From positions 1-64,000 of the forward strand of contig NZ_DATJIY010000160.1 in NCBI RefSeq assembly GCF_035492835.1: DNA of 64,000 bases, given 5' to 3'. How positions within the stretch are numbered: position 1 is the first letter of the stretch; every line of letters starts with the position of its first letter. The notes beneath the pieces are model-generated. The model was not told the DNA's origin. It saw only the letters and a program-made list of their open reading frames with translations, and ran no database searches. A program made the position numbers and the translations under genes. Source of the stretch: Dinghuibacter sp035492835. Lineage in GTDB: Bacteria > Bacteroidota > Bacteroidia > Chitinophagales > Chitinophagaceae. This document shows, piece after piece, positions 49,882 to 58,253 of the stretch.

Positions 49882-50470
49882 CTGGAACCGGAAGACCGCG
49901 ATGCTCGTACGCTGGCTGCACATCTACCTGTCGATGGTCAGCTTCGCGCTCATTTTTTTCTTCGCCGTTACCGGCCTGACGCTGAATCATGCCGAACGGT
50001 TTACGGGAAAGGTAAGCACCGTGGAGGTTTCGGGCGCCCTCAACCCGGCCTGGGTGCGCGACCCGGACACCCTGAAGGTCGACAAGCTCTCGGTGGTGGA
50101 ATACCTGAGGAAAACGCATGGCATCAGCGCCGCCCTGAGCGACTTCCGTATCGATGACGAACAGGTCGGGGTATCGTTTAAAGGTCCGGGGTTCGCGGCG
50201 GATGCGTTTGTGGACCGGGCCACGGGGAAGTACCAGCTGACAAAGACGAGCGCCGGCTTTATCGGCCTGATCAACGACCTGCACAAGGGGCGGGACACCG
50301 GTCACGCCTGGTCGGTCTTTATCGACGTCGCCGCGGTGCTTTTGTCGGTGGTGTCGCTGACCGGCCTGCTGCTGTTGCTCTTTTTGAAAAAAAGAAGGGC
50401 CAGCGGTCTTTGGATCGCCGCCGCGGGTCTGGCGCTGGCGTTGCTGGTCTACCTGATTTGGATAAAATAA
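49871..50470 (+). CDS. PepSY-associated membrane protein
   Basis: About 199 residues with four helices: one near the N-terminus (LVRWLHIYLSMVSFALIFFF), a periplasmic PepSY-like part (about 45-140) and two or three C-terminal helices. Histidines at about 17 and 40 and in the loop NDLHKGRDTGHAWS are placed as heme ligands are in PepSY reductase-type proteins. It overlaps the ApbE/DUF2271 gene by 11 nt. It probably passes electrons across the inner membrane. I chose the ATG giving MANSWNRK. Confidence 0.85.
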   Translation: MANSWNRKTAMLVRWLHIYLSMVSFALIFFFAVTGLTLNHAERFTGKVSTVEVSGALNPAWVRDPDTLKVDKLSVVEYLRKTHGISAALSDFRIDDEQVGVSFKGPGFAADAFVDRATGKYQLTKTSAGFIGLINDLHKGRDTGHAWSVFIDVAAVLLSVVSLTGLLLLLFLKKRRASGLWIAAAGLALALLVYLIWIK

Positions 50471-50480
50471 ATGCCCAAGC

Positions 50481-51404
50481 ATGAAAAACATATGGATCAT
50501 CGCCCTCCTCCTTTCGTGGACGGCAACCCGCGCACAGGACACGCCCGCGGTCCGCGCTCAGCTAAACGAAGCCCAGTGGAAGGCGGTATCGGGTTACTTC
50601 CAGTCGCCCAATAACGACCAGATGTACGTACAGTTTACGCCCCGGGAGGGTCTTCTGGAAGCGACGTTGCTGTGGAACAACCTCCGGCTGGCGTTACTGC
50701 CGGCTTCGGAAGTTTCCTTTGTCAGCCGCGACGAAGTGGAAGGAAGACACATACACGTTATTTTCCAACAGGACTCCAGCGGTGGCTTGAACGTCATGAA
50801 GCTCGAAAACCAGGTCTGGAAAAGAGCCCGGGAATACAAACCGGTGGTGCGGAAAGTCATGGATCATACCCCCCGACAGCTGGAGCCCTTTGTGGGCCTC
50901 TACCAGTACAGCAATGACGCCGGCCGGTTTATCCGGTTCTTCATAAAGGACAACTCGCTGATATTGCGACAGGGGTGGGATGACCGGGAGATTTCCTTTT
51001 CACCCGAGTCGGAGCTGTCGTTCTTCAGCCCGGAGTTGACCACGTTTTCGCTACGATTCGTCAAGGGCGATAACGGCGCCGTGACCCAGGCCATCGCCTT
51101 CGGACGGGATATTTGGAACAAGGCGGAAAAGCCATCGCTCACGCCGGCTATATTGAAAACCTACGAAGGCCGTTTCCGTTCCAAGGACGACCCCGACAAT
51201 GAGATCCAGGTCATCGCCCGTGGTGACAGCCTCGTAGTCAAACAGCTTTGGGACGGAAAGGAAACGGGCGTTCAACCCTGGACGAACCTCTACTTTTACA
51301 ACGAAGCCCAATCCTATCCCCTGCAGATCGTCAAAAATGACGAAGGCAAGATCATCCAGGCCATCCTGCTCCAGAATAACGTGTTCGACAGGGTGGGGGA
51401 CTAA
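50481..51404 (+). CDS. Exported protein with three DUF3471-like repeats
   Basis: A 307-residue protein with signal peptide ending at TRAQ. Three repeats of about 90 residues follow, each with a (V/Y)-x-G-x-(Y/F) start and a run of beta strands: SGYFQSPNNDQMYVQFTP, VGLYQYSNDAGRFIRFFI, YEGRFRSKDDPDNEIQV. They resemble the lipocalin-like DUF3471 module usually fused to serine hydrolases, here without an enzyme. It follows the PepSY gene by 10 nt and so belongs to its operon. Function unknown. Confidence 0.8.
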   Translation: MKNIWIIALLLSWTATRAQDTPAVRAQLNEAQWKAVSGYFQSPNNDQMYVQFTPREGLLEATLLWNNLRLALLPASEVSFVSRDEVEGRHIHVIFQQDSSGGLNVMKLENQVWKRAREYKPVVRKVMDHTPRQLEPFVGLYQYSNDAGRFIRFFIKDNSLILRQGWDDREISFSPESELSFFSPELTTFSLRFVKGDNGAVTQAIAFGRDIWNKAEKPSLTPAILKTYEGRFRSKDDPDNEIQVIARGDSLVVKQLWDGKETGVQPWTNLYFYNEAQSYPLQIVKNDEGKIIQAILLQNNVFDRVGD

Positions 51405-51796
51405 GCGGCCGGAACCGCATTAAAAGGAGAGGCGGCGGTAATCCGCGCCTGCCGCCTCCGGTAAAATACATACGTCGCTACAAAGAGCGCGATCGGAAGG
51501 ATCATCAAATAACCGTTGTGGGACACCACGGTGAGCGAATAAGCCGCCGAGACCAGGTCGATCGCAAAGCCCGCAAACGCCCACTCCTTCAACCGGGGAA
51601 ACCCCGGCACCAGCAGCGCGATAACCCCCAGGATTTTGGCCGCGCTCAACAGCCCGGCGAAATAGAGAGGATACCCGAGCGTCGTGAACACCTTCATCCC
51701 ATCCGGCGTGGCTATCAGCCCGGACACACCCGAAAATGCCATCAGCAGGCAAAAGAGACCCATAAAGACCCAGTAGAGAATGTTTGTCGTTTTCAT
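51401..51796 (-). CDS. DoxX-family membrane protein
   Basis: About 131 residues with four helices and DoxX-like pattern (KTTNILYWVFMGLFCLLMAF, TTLGYPLYFAGLLSAAKILG, LVPGFPRLKEWAFAG). It is a close paralogue of the DoxX gene near 29.4 kb. I chose the ATG giving MKTTNILYW. Its stop overlaps the convergent repeat-protein gene by 4 nt. Confidence 0.85.
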   Translation of the reverse strand: MKTTNILYWVFMGLFCLLMAFSGVSGLIATPDGMKVFTTLGYPLYFAGLLSAAKILGVIALLVPGFPRLKEWAFAGFAIDLVSAAYSLTVVSHNGYLMILPIALFVATYVFYRRRQARITAASPFNAVPAA

Positions 51797-51960
51797 GATT
51801 GTTGGTTTTGCCAAACAAAGCTACTGTGCCTCGTCGTCGTTAGTGAAGTGTGTTTACGACTTTCGAAGGGGCTGATTACGACAAAATCAGGTCTTTAACG
51901 TTTTCTGTCCCCGCTGTTCCGCGGGCACGCCTTCGATGTGTACTCCTTTTGGCAGCATAG

Positions 51961-52071
51961 TTATTTTTTTGAGCGGATTTTTGAGCGGAAGAAAATACCC
52001 ATGACCAACGATAAGATAAGCCCCGCGCCCGCCTGGCCCACGAGGGCCTGCATCATCCGGGCGTAAGCCTC
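51961..52071 (-). pseudogene. C-terminal-like membrane tail, possible DUF4199 remnant
   Basis: The frame ending at 51961 reads AYARMMQALVGQAGAGL then ILSLVMGIFFRSKIRSKK, an amphipathic helix and a final membrane helix with a basic end. This looks like the last 36 residues of a DUF4199-type protein. No start or body is found upstream in any frame. The rest of 51815-52343 shows only a 7-bp hairpin (52152-52169) and no gene I can support. Confidence 0.3.
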
Positions 52072-52151
52072 CCGGGAGGAGCGCGATGGCGATAACCCGA
52101 CTTGATAATTTTCGCATCCGTTAAAGTACTGAATTTTTGAGCAAAGGTGTT

Positions 52152-52169
52152 AATACCCTTTTGGGTATT
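52152..52169. repeat. AATACCC-TTTT-GGGTATT inverted repeat
   Basis: A perfect 7-bp inverted repeat with a TTTT loop in the 530-nt stretch between the DoxX gene and the EXPERA gene. It may be a regulator site for the EXPERA-SDR operon 175 nt downstream or an old terminator. Nothing decides between them. Confidence 0.4.
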
Positions 52170-52343
52170 GGAGGGCCGTCTTATCTTTTTCGCTGAGGGT
52201 TTTTTTTGGATTTTGGACCCGGGGCGGTGTTCGGAAGGGCGCCGCCTTTTTGTTTATATTGGACACATGAGGTGCTCCCCGTCGGATTGGGATTTCCCTG
52301 CTGAGCGCCTTGATCCTTAAGCGAAAAGGCGTACATTCATGAC

Positions 52344-52877
52344 ATGCCGTCTTTACCGTTGTCCAGGCGCCCCTGGGATGTAGCCATCCTCGTTTTCTTT
52401 TGCGTCAACCTCTTTTTTATCACCTATATAGTGGACCTCGAACAACTCGTGATCCCCGACGCCGGTCACTTCACCTATCCCCCATGGCCGCCCGCGCGGA
52501 TGGTGGACCTGGTGCACTGGTACGGGCGCACCTATGATCCCGTCCTGATCGCCCGGCCGGCCTGGTGGCGGGCGACGATCTGGATCGACGCCCTGTTCTT
52601 CGGCCCCTTTTATGTGGTGGCGATCTACGCGTATGCGAAGGGGAAGAACTGGATTCGTTTCGTCAGCATCATGTGGGCCTCGGTGATGCTCACCAACGTG
52701 TCCATCATCCTGTTCGAGGAAGTGTGTGGAGAGCACGCGTCGCCGCACCTGGGACGCGTTTTCCTGTCCAATGCCGCGTGGGTGATTTTCCCGGTCATCG
52801 TGCTTTTCCGCATGGCCGGTTCGGTATACCCCTTTGCCGCCAAAGGGCGCCGGCAGGCGCCGCCCCCCACGATATGA
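52344..52877 (+). CDS. EXPERA-domain (EBP/TMEM97-like) membrane protein
   Basis: A 177-residue protein with four helices matching the EXPERA domain of sterol isomerase and sigma-2 receptor relatives: VAILVFFCVNLFFITYIVDLE (in two parts), WWRATIWIDALFFGPFYVV, WIRFVSIMWASVMLTN. EXPERA proteins handle sterol-like ligands in eukaryotes; bacterial roles are unknown. The stop overlaps the start of the SDR gene (ATGA), so the two are translationally coupled. Confidence 0.82.
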   Translation: MPSLPLSRRPWDVAILVFFCVNLFFITYIVDLEQLVIPDAGHFTYPPWPPARMVDLVHWYGRTYDPVLIARPAWWRATIWIDALFFGPFYVVAIYAYAKGKNWIRFVSIMWASVMLTNVSIILFEEVCGEHASPHLGRVFLSNAAWVIFPVIVLFRMAGSVYPFAAKGRRQAPPPTI

Positions 52878-53671
52878 ATTTCAAAGAAAAATACGGCCCC
52901 ACCGCCCTCATCGCAGGGGCGTCCGAAGGACTGGGGGCTGCGTATGCGCGCGCCCTGGCCGCCCGGGGGTTGGACCTGGTCATGGTCGCCCGGCGAAAAG
53001 AGGTCCTGGAGGCCACCGCGGCCGCCATCGCAACCCGTTATGGCGTCAGGGTCCTGCCCATCACCTGCGACCTGGCGGCGCCGGAGGCCATATGGGTCAT
53101 CCTCGACGCGCTCGGCGACCGCACCGTCGATTTCCTGGTGTACAATGCCGCTTTGTCCTATATCGGTCCCTACCTGTCCACGAACTTATCTACCCATACC
53201 GACATCGTGTCCGTAAACGCCACGGCGCCGCTGGTCCTGTTGCACCATTTCGGTCGTGAAATGATCGGGCGCAAAAGGGGCGGCATCGTCATCATGTCAT
53301 CGCTGGCGGGTTTCCAGGGTTCGGGCGGTCTGGCCACGTACGCCGCCACCAAGGCCTTTTGCAGGGTGCTGGCGGAAGGCCTGTGGTACGAATGGAAACC
53401 CCTCGGCGTGGACGTGATCGCGTGCTGTGCGGGCTCCATCGCGACCCCCAACTACCTGGACACCCGGCCGGCCAAGGCCAGCGCCCTGGAGCCGGCCGCC
53501 CAGCAACCGGAGGCGGTCGCCGAGGAATGTCTTCGCCGTATAGGGCGCGGGCCCTCGTTTGTCAGCGGCCGCGGGAACCGCTGGGTGGCGTTCCTGATGC
53601 AACGGCTCATGACCCGCAAAGCGGCGGTGACGATGATGGGGGATGCCCTGAAACGCACTTACGGGCGGTAA
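52874..53671 (+). CDS. SDR-family dehydrogenase
   Basis: A 265-residue short-chain dehydrogenase: TALIAGASEGLGAAYARALA (cofactor site), YNAALSYIGPY, IVIMSSLAGFQG (catalytic Ser) and YAATKAF (Tyr/Lys). ARRKE after strand 2 points to NADP(H). It resembles the long-chain ketoacyl/17-beta-hydroxysteroid type. I used the ATG coupled to the EXPERA stop; the longer frame is antisense noise inside that gene. Lipid or steroid-like reduction is inferred from the coupling. Confidence 0.9.
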   Translation: MNFKEKYGPTALIAGASEGLGAAYARALAARGLDLVMVARRKEVLEATAAAIATRYGVRVLPITCDLAAPEAIWVILDALGDRTVDFLVYNAALSYIGPYLSTNLSTHTDIVSVNATAPLVLLHHFGREMIGRKRGGIVIMSSLAGFQGSGGLATYAATKAFCRVLAEGLWYEWKPLGVDVIACCAGSIATPNYLDTRPAKASALEPAAQQPEAVAEECLRRIGRGPSFVSGRGNRWVAFLMQRLMTRKAAVTMMGDALKRTYGR

Positions 53672-53705
53672 ATTTGGCCAAACCGTCTGCCAGTTTAACA
53701 TCGCG

Positions 53706-53735
53706 GTACGGGATGGCATCCCGCTTGTGCCGTAC
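53706..53735 (+). promoter_or_regulatory. Nested inverted repeats before hsp20
   Basis: CGGGATG-G-CATCCCG (53709-53723) is a perfect 7-bp palindrome. It overlaps GTACGG (53706-53711), which pairs with CCGTAC (53730-53735). Both lie 13-43 nt before the Hsp20 ATG, so they may be a heat-shock operator or a leader that folds and melts. They do not match CIRCE by eye. Confidence 0.5.
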
Positions 53736-53748
53736 ATAAAAAAACCTT

Positions 53749-54210
53749 ATGGCTAACATCGGTAGAAAAAACCCCGGCCGCCCTTCGTCTTTCGGCGGCG
53801 CCATCGACCAGCTCTTCCAGGAGAACCTCGGCCGCTGGATCGACGACGGAATGTGGAGTGTCGGTAACCTGCACAACCGCAACGTACCCGTCAACATCCG
53901 GGAGACAGACAAGACCTACGAAGTCGAGGTAATGGCGCCCGGGCTGAAAAAAGAGGACTTCCAGCTGCATTTTTCCAACAATACCCTGACCATCTCCTTC
54001 GACCATAAGGAGGAAAAAAGCGAGGAAGGGGAAAACAACCGCTGGCTCCGCAAGGAATACCGCCAGCAATCTTTCACCCGGTCCTTCAGCATCGACGATA
54101 CCGTCGACGCCGACAAGGCGTCCGCCCGGTACGACAACGGCGTGCTGTACCTGACGTTGCCCAAGAAGGAGCACGCACAGAGCGTGTCCAGGTCGATCAA
54201 CGTTCTGTAG
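53749..54210 (+). CDS. Small heat-shock protein, Hsp20/alpha-crystallin
   Basis: A 153-residue ATP-independent chaperone. The alpha-crystallin domain (about 45-145) reads VNIRETDKTYEVEVMAPGLK, then EDFQLHFSNNTLTIS and ARYDNGVLYLTLPKK, with the usual LxLP. The C-terminus ends SINVL, a weak I-x-V version of the IxI motif needed for oligomers. Its last 14 nt overlap the convergent gene. Confidence 0.95.
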   Translation: MANIGRKNPGRPSSFGGAIDQLFQENLGRWIDDGMWSVGNLHNRNVPVNIRETDKTYEVEVMAPGLKKEDFQLHFSNNTLTISFDHKEEKSEEGENNRWLRKEYRQQSFTRSFSIDDTVDADKASARYDNGVLYLTLPKKEHAQSVSRSINVL

Positions 54211-55636
54211 GTATCGCACCGAAGTAGGCGAGCGACAACACCGGCATCCAGTTACCCAGGCGTTGCCGTCGCCACCAATGACCGCTCCCGGGTCGTGCAA
54301 AGGCGTATTTATACAGCACGGCCCGGATATAGCGCGGCGGCCGGCCGGGGAATGGATTGTCCGCGAACAGACCGACGATGTCCGGCTGACCGCGCAGCAA
54401 TTTGTACACCAGGTTTACCGTCCAAAGGTATTGGTCCGGCGTCGACATCGCCGCAAACCACATCTGCCAGTCAAGCCGTGGCTGGAACGGCGCGATCTGG
54501 AGCGGGCGACGGTCGGTATCCACGGGCAGTCCTTTATAGCGGTATTCTATCCAGCGAACGCTGTCCAGGGAGCCTTCGAAAACGATGTTGTAGCGTTCCT
54601 GTCCGACGGAGCCAAAGGCGCCGTAGGTGTTCACCAGGTTGAGCGGGTCATAGGACGTGTTCATGACCTGGTGGGACGACAATAGGTTCGTCACCGGCAG
54701 GATGCTGAGCATGGCAACGATACCCGTCACCGTCCAGGCGGTGATCGTCATCGCGCGGGAGGGTCGGGCGGCGTCGCGGGCGGCCTCCGCGCGGCGGACG
54801 AGGGCGCGAGGCAGGAGCCGGGACCAGAATCCGTCGTCAAAACACGCCAGCGCCGGAACGATGGTCAGCCAGTTGAGGAACGACAGGTTCCCGCTACAGA
54901 TCAGGACGAGCTGCAACAAAACCATGAGGACACCCGCGATGTGCCGCCCGATACGGGGCCAGAAGGCAAAAAAGGGTGCGATGAGCTCGGCCAGGAAATT
55001 GTACCAGACGCCGAGCTGTAACACCCGGCGCGGCAGGAAATGGAACCACCGGCTGAGCGGGCCCGGGATGGGCTGTGTTTCGAAATGGTAGTAGAGCGCC
55101 GTGCCGTCGCGCCAGCTGACGTCGCCCCGGAGCTTGATCAGCGCCGAACCCAGCATGATCCGGAAAATCAGCCAGCGGAAGAGCCCGATGACGGGAAAGG
55201 GCGGCGGGCGGTCGGGAAAGGGACGCGGGTCAGTCAGCGGGCAGAGGAAGATCGCCAGGAAACCCGTTTCCAGCAACTGGATCTCCCATCCATAGCCATA
55301 CCAATCCTGCCCGACGTTTACAAACGACATATACAGGAACCAAAGCGCGGCCATCATGGGCGCGTTCGCAAAACCGAGGGCGACGACGCACGAAAGCCCA
55401 AACCCGCCCCAGGCGGCAACCAGCAGCGCCGTGTCCGTATGCGTCCACCAAAAGAGGGAGGGTAGCCTGAAAAAATTCGCGTCCACCTGCTGCAGGAAGT
55501 CGCCCACCGGGAGTAGCCCCCTGGCCCCGATCAGCGGGATCACCTGCAGGGCCGCGGCCAGGAAAGCCACGGCATACACCGCCCCGAGCAGTCGGAGGAT
55601 CATGAACCGGGTTAGCCAATACGTGGGGCGCGACAC
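54197..55636 (-). CDS. Lipase maturation factor-like membrane protein
   Basis: A 479-residue polytopic protein of the lipase maturation factor family. It has about six helices in the first 300 residues (WLTRFMILRLLGAVYAVAF, LPSLFWWTHTDTALLVAAWG, FRWLIFRIMLGSALIKLRGD). A C-terminal domain has EYRYKGLPVDTDRRP and FQPRLDWQMWFAAM. In animals it matures lipases; the bacterial role is unknown. It starts at GTG, right before the family's conserved WLTR. Confidence 0.88.
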   Translation of the reverse strand: MSRPTYWLTRFMILRLLGAVYAVAFLAAALQVIPLIGARGLLPVGDFLQQVDANFFRLPSLFWWTHTDTALLVAAWGGFGLSCVVALGFANAPMMAALWFLYMSFVNVGQDWYGYGWEIQLLETGFLAIFLCPLTDPRPFPDRPPPFPVIGLFRWLIFRIMLGSALIKLRGDVSWRDGTALYYHFETQPIPGPLSRWFHFLPRRVLQLGVWYNFLAELIAPFFAFWPRIGRHIAGVLMVLLQLVLICSGNLSFLNWLTIVPALACFDDGFWSRLLPRALVRRAEAARDAARPSRAMTITAWTVTGIVAMLSILPVTNLLSSHQVMNTSYDPLNLVNTYGAFGSVGQERYNIVFEGSLDSVRWIEYRYKGLPVDTDRRPLQIAPFQPRLDWQMWFAAMSTPDQYLWTVNLVYKLLRGQPDIVGLFADNPFPGRPPRYIRAVLYKYAFARPGSGHWWRRQRLGNWMPVLSLAYFGAIPTER

Positions 55637-55661
55637 ACGATAAATTACGTAAATTTAGCCA

Positions 55662-56438
55662 ATGCGAAACGGCCTTTTGATCGACATGGACGGCGTGATC
55701 TACGTCGGGGACGAGATGATCCCCGGGGCGGACCGCTTTATCGCCCGCCTGCTGAGCGATGGAATCCCCTTTACCTTTATGACCAACAACAGCCAGCGGA
55801 CGCCGCTGGAGGTGTTGCGCAAGCTCAAGCGGATGGGCATCGAGGCGTCCGAGGAGCACGTCTACACCAGTGCGATGGCCACCGGCAAATTCCTGGCGAC
55901 CCACGCCCCCAACGGTACCGTATATGTGCTCGGCGAAGGCGGACTCCTGACGAGCCTCCACGAGAACGGCCTGACCCTGGTGGAAACCGAGCCCGATTTC
56001 GTGGTCCTCGGCGAGGGGCACAACTTTACCCTGGAGATGGTCCAGCGCGCCATCAATATGATCCTCGCCGGCGCCAAGTTCATCATCACCAACCGCGACC
56101 CTTCCCCCCGCAAACCCGGCTGGGGCAACCTGGGGATCGCGGCCGTCACCGCCATGATCGAAGAGGCCACGGGCCGCCGCGCCTTTAGCATCGGCAAGCC
56201 CAGCCCGGTCATGTTCCGTTCCGCCCGCAAGATACTGGACCTCGAAACCGAGGGCACCACGGTGATCGGAGATACCATGGACACCGACATACAGGGCGCC
56301 GTGCAGCTGGACTACCGGACCATCCTGGTGTTGTCCGGCATCTCCAAAAAGGAGCACCTGAACCGCTACGCGTTCAAGCCGGATATGATCGTACCCTCGG
56401 TGGGGGAGATTACCTTCCCGTTAAAGTGGTGGAAATAG
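55662..56438 (+). CDS. HAD-IIA phosphatase, NagD-like
   Basis: A 258-residue HAD hydrolase. LLIDMDGVIYVGDEMIPGA holds the nucleophile Asp and acid Asp. FMTNNSQRT is motif II, Lys lies in SIGKPSPVMF and GDTMDTDIQGAVQLDY is motif III. NagD-type enzymes dephosphorylate nucleotides or sugar phosphates. A TAAATTTA sequence, near a -7 box, lies 5 nt before the ATG. The 3' end overlaps the convergent response regulator gene by 29 nt. Confidence 0.93.
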   Translation: MRNGLLIDMDGVIYVGDEMIPGADRFIARLLSDGIPFTFMTNNSQRTPLEVLRKLKRMGIEASEEHVYTSAMATGKFLATHAPNGTVYVLGEGGLLTSLHENGLTLVETEPDFVVLGEGHNFTLEMVQRAINMILAGAKFIITNRDPSPRKPGWGNLGIAAVTAMIEEATGRRAFSIGKPSPVMFRSARKILDLETEGTTVIGDTMDTDIQGAVQLDYRTILVLSGISKKEHLNRYAFKPDMIVPSVGEITFPLKWWK

Positions 56439-57090
56439 TCTTTTTGTATTCCTTGCCGATAGGGATCGAGGCGCCCCCGATCTCGATCATCTCCGCCGTG
56501 TAGGCGTCGATCCGGCGGACGGACACGATAAAGGACCGGTGTACGCGGGTAAAAAGCGGCGCCGGCAGCAAGGACTCGATCTCGTGGGTGCTCATCCTGG
56601 AGAGGTATTCACCCTGTAGGGTGACGATCCGCACGTACTCCCGCTGGCTTTCGATATAAAGGATGTCGGCGAAGGACAACCGCACTTTTTTCTTTTGCAC
56701 GTTTACGAAGATAAAGTCCCTGGACGCGGCGTCGGCCGGTTTGGGTACCTTGTTTACCGCCACGAGGAAGCGTTCGAAGGCGATGGGCTTGAGCAGGTAG
56801 TCGGTAACGTTCAGCTCGAAGCCTTCGACGGCGTATTGGTGATAGGCGGTGGTGACGATGACCGCGGGCGGGTTCGACAGCGTTTTCAAAAATGCCATGC
56901 CTTTCAGGCGCGGCAGGTGGATGTCCAGGAAGATCAGGTCCACGGTATGCTGCCGCAGGTAGTCGGTGGCGAGCAGCGCGTCCCTGAACGTCTCCTGTAG
57001 CTCAAGGAAGGGTACCTGGGCGGCATAGTCCTTCAGGACCTTCACGGCCAGGGGCTCGTCTTCGATGATGATACAACGTATGTTAGACAT
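56410..57090 (-). CDS. LytTR-type response regulator
   Basis: A 226-residue two-component regulator. The receiver has the acidic pair Glu10/Asp11, the phospho-accepting Asp56 in LIFLDIHLP and Lys in LLKPIAFE. The LytTR DNA-binding domain (about 120-220) contains ILYIESQREYVRIVTLQGEY and FTRVHRSFIVSVRRID. It overlaps the histidine kinase gene by 8 nt, so the pair acts together. Regulated genes are unknown. Confidence 0.94.
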   Translation of the reverse strand: MSNIRCIIIEDEPLAVKVLKDYAAQVPFLELQETFRDALLATDYLRQHTVDLIFLDIHLPRLKGMAFLKTLSNPPAVIVTTAYHQYAVEGFELNVTDYLLKPIAFERFLVAVNKVPKPADAASRDFIFVNVQKKKVRLSFADILYIESQREYVRIVTLQGEYLSRMSTHEIESLLPAPLFTRVHRSFIVSVRRIDAYTAEMIEIGGASIPIGKEYKKTISTTLTGR

Positions 57091-58105
57091 GGCTCGAGAG
57101 GTTTATGGTCAGTGTGGCGCAAAATTCGGATACCTTTTGCTCGACGCGGACCTGGTAGTCCGTATACAACAATTCCAGCTGGCGGCGCAGGTTGGACAAA
57201 CCGATGCCTTCCCTGATGTCGCCGTTGTTTTCTTCGGTGGAGTTTCGCACCGAAAAAGCCAGCTGACGTTTGGCCACGGACAGGTGGATGTCCACATACG
57301 GGCGGTTCCGGGTTTCCGAAACCCCATGCTTAAAGGCGTTCTCGACGAGAGGGATCAGCAACAGCGGCGGGAGCGCCTGTTTCATGTCTTCCACGTCATA
57401 GTGGAAGGATACGCGCAGGCTGTCGTCGTACCGCAGTCGTTCCAGCGAAATATAGTCGCCGATGATCTTCAGCTCCTGCTCGATCGCGATAAAGGGTCCG
57501 CCCGTCTCGTAGAGCATGTAGCGCAGTAGCTGGGACAGCCTCAGGATGGTCTCCGGGGCAAGGTCGGACTTGTCCCTGGCCAGGGAATAGATGTTGTTGA
57601 GCGTATTGAACAGGAAATGGGGGTTGGTTTGTGACTTGAGGTAATTGAGCTCGGCCTGTTGTTTTTCGATCCTTAGCTGTTGGGCCGCCTGCCGGAGCTT
57701 GACGTGCTGGAAAATATGCCTTACGATCCCAAAGAGCAGGGCGGTGGCAAAACTATACCCGAAATTATCGGAAATGCTGTGTTCTTCCCCTGGGAAAACG
57801 GTATAAAAATGGATCACCGTCCCCAACTGTCGCCAAAGCGCGACGCCGCGGGTGGCGAGAATAAAGTGCGCGATGACCAGCAGCGTCGCCTTCCCCGCCT
57901 TACGCCAACGCAACCTGGGCACGGTGTATTCAAACAGTACGTAATTGACCAGCGTCATGTATATCCCCAGCCAGAGGTTATTGGCAAAGCGCTCGCCAAA
58001 GGCATTGGAATGCTGCCCCGCATCGGTCATCCAGCCCATCACGAGGTGGCCAAGACCGATCCAGAGGTATAGCCGGAACCGTCTGAAGTCGAGGAGCGCC
58101 TTCAT
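57083..58105 (-). CDS. LytS-type sensor histidine kinase
   Basis: A 340-residue membrane kinase. About four helices span the first 130 residues and are followed by a short coiled coil. The His-kinase motif NPHFLFNTLNNIYSLA (phospho-accepting His163) and an ATP-binding HATPase domain come next (LIPLVENAFKHGVSET, then GIGLSNLRRQLEL). No extracellular sensor domain is seen, so the helices themselves may sense the signal. First gene of the two-component operon. Confidence 0.93.
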   Translation of the reverse strand: MKALLDFRRFRLYLWIGLGHLVMGWMTDAGQHSNAFGERFANNLWLGIYMTLVNYVLFEYTVPRLRWRKAGKATLLVIAHFILATRGVALWRQLGTVIHFYTVFPGEEHSISDNFGYSFATALLFGIVRHIFQHVKLRQAAQQLRIEKQQAELNYLKSQTNPHFLFNTLNNIYSLARDKSDLAPETILRLSQLLRYMLYETGGPFIAIEQELKIIGDYISLERLRYDDSLRVSFHYDVEDMKQALPPLLLIPLVENAFKHGVSETRNRPYVDIHLSVAKRQLAFSVRNSTEENNGDIREGIGLSNLRRQLELLYTDYQVRVEQKVSEFCATLTINLSSHV

Positions 58106-58253
58106 ATCTTAAATATCGGTAAATCTTTTTGACCTTTTTCGCCCCTGGCGTTCGTCGACGATGCCGACGCTTTGGTGGGCCCTAAAGCATCGTCTGTTGA
58201 CGCCGCTTGCGGGCGCCCGCGGCGTGGGGTAGTATTATGGAAAAATCGAACCC

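Noticed and set aside
51887..52117. A 76-codon minus-strand frame between DoxX and the EXPERA gene
   Set aside because: No domain, Gly/Pro-rich composition; the alternative frame on the same strand looks more like protein and is listed as a possible remnant.
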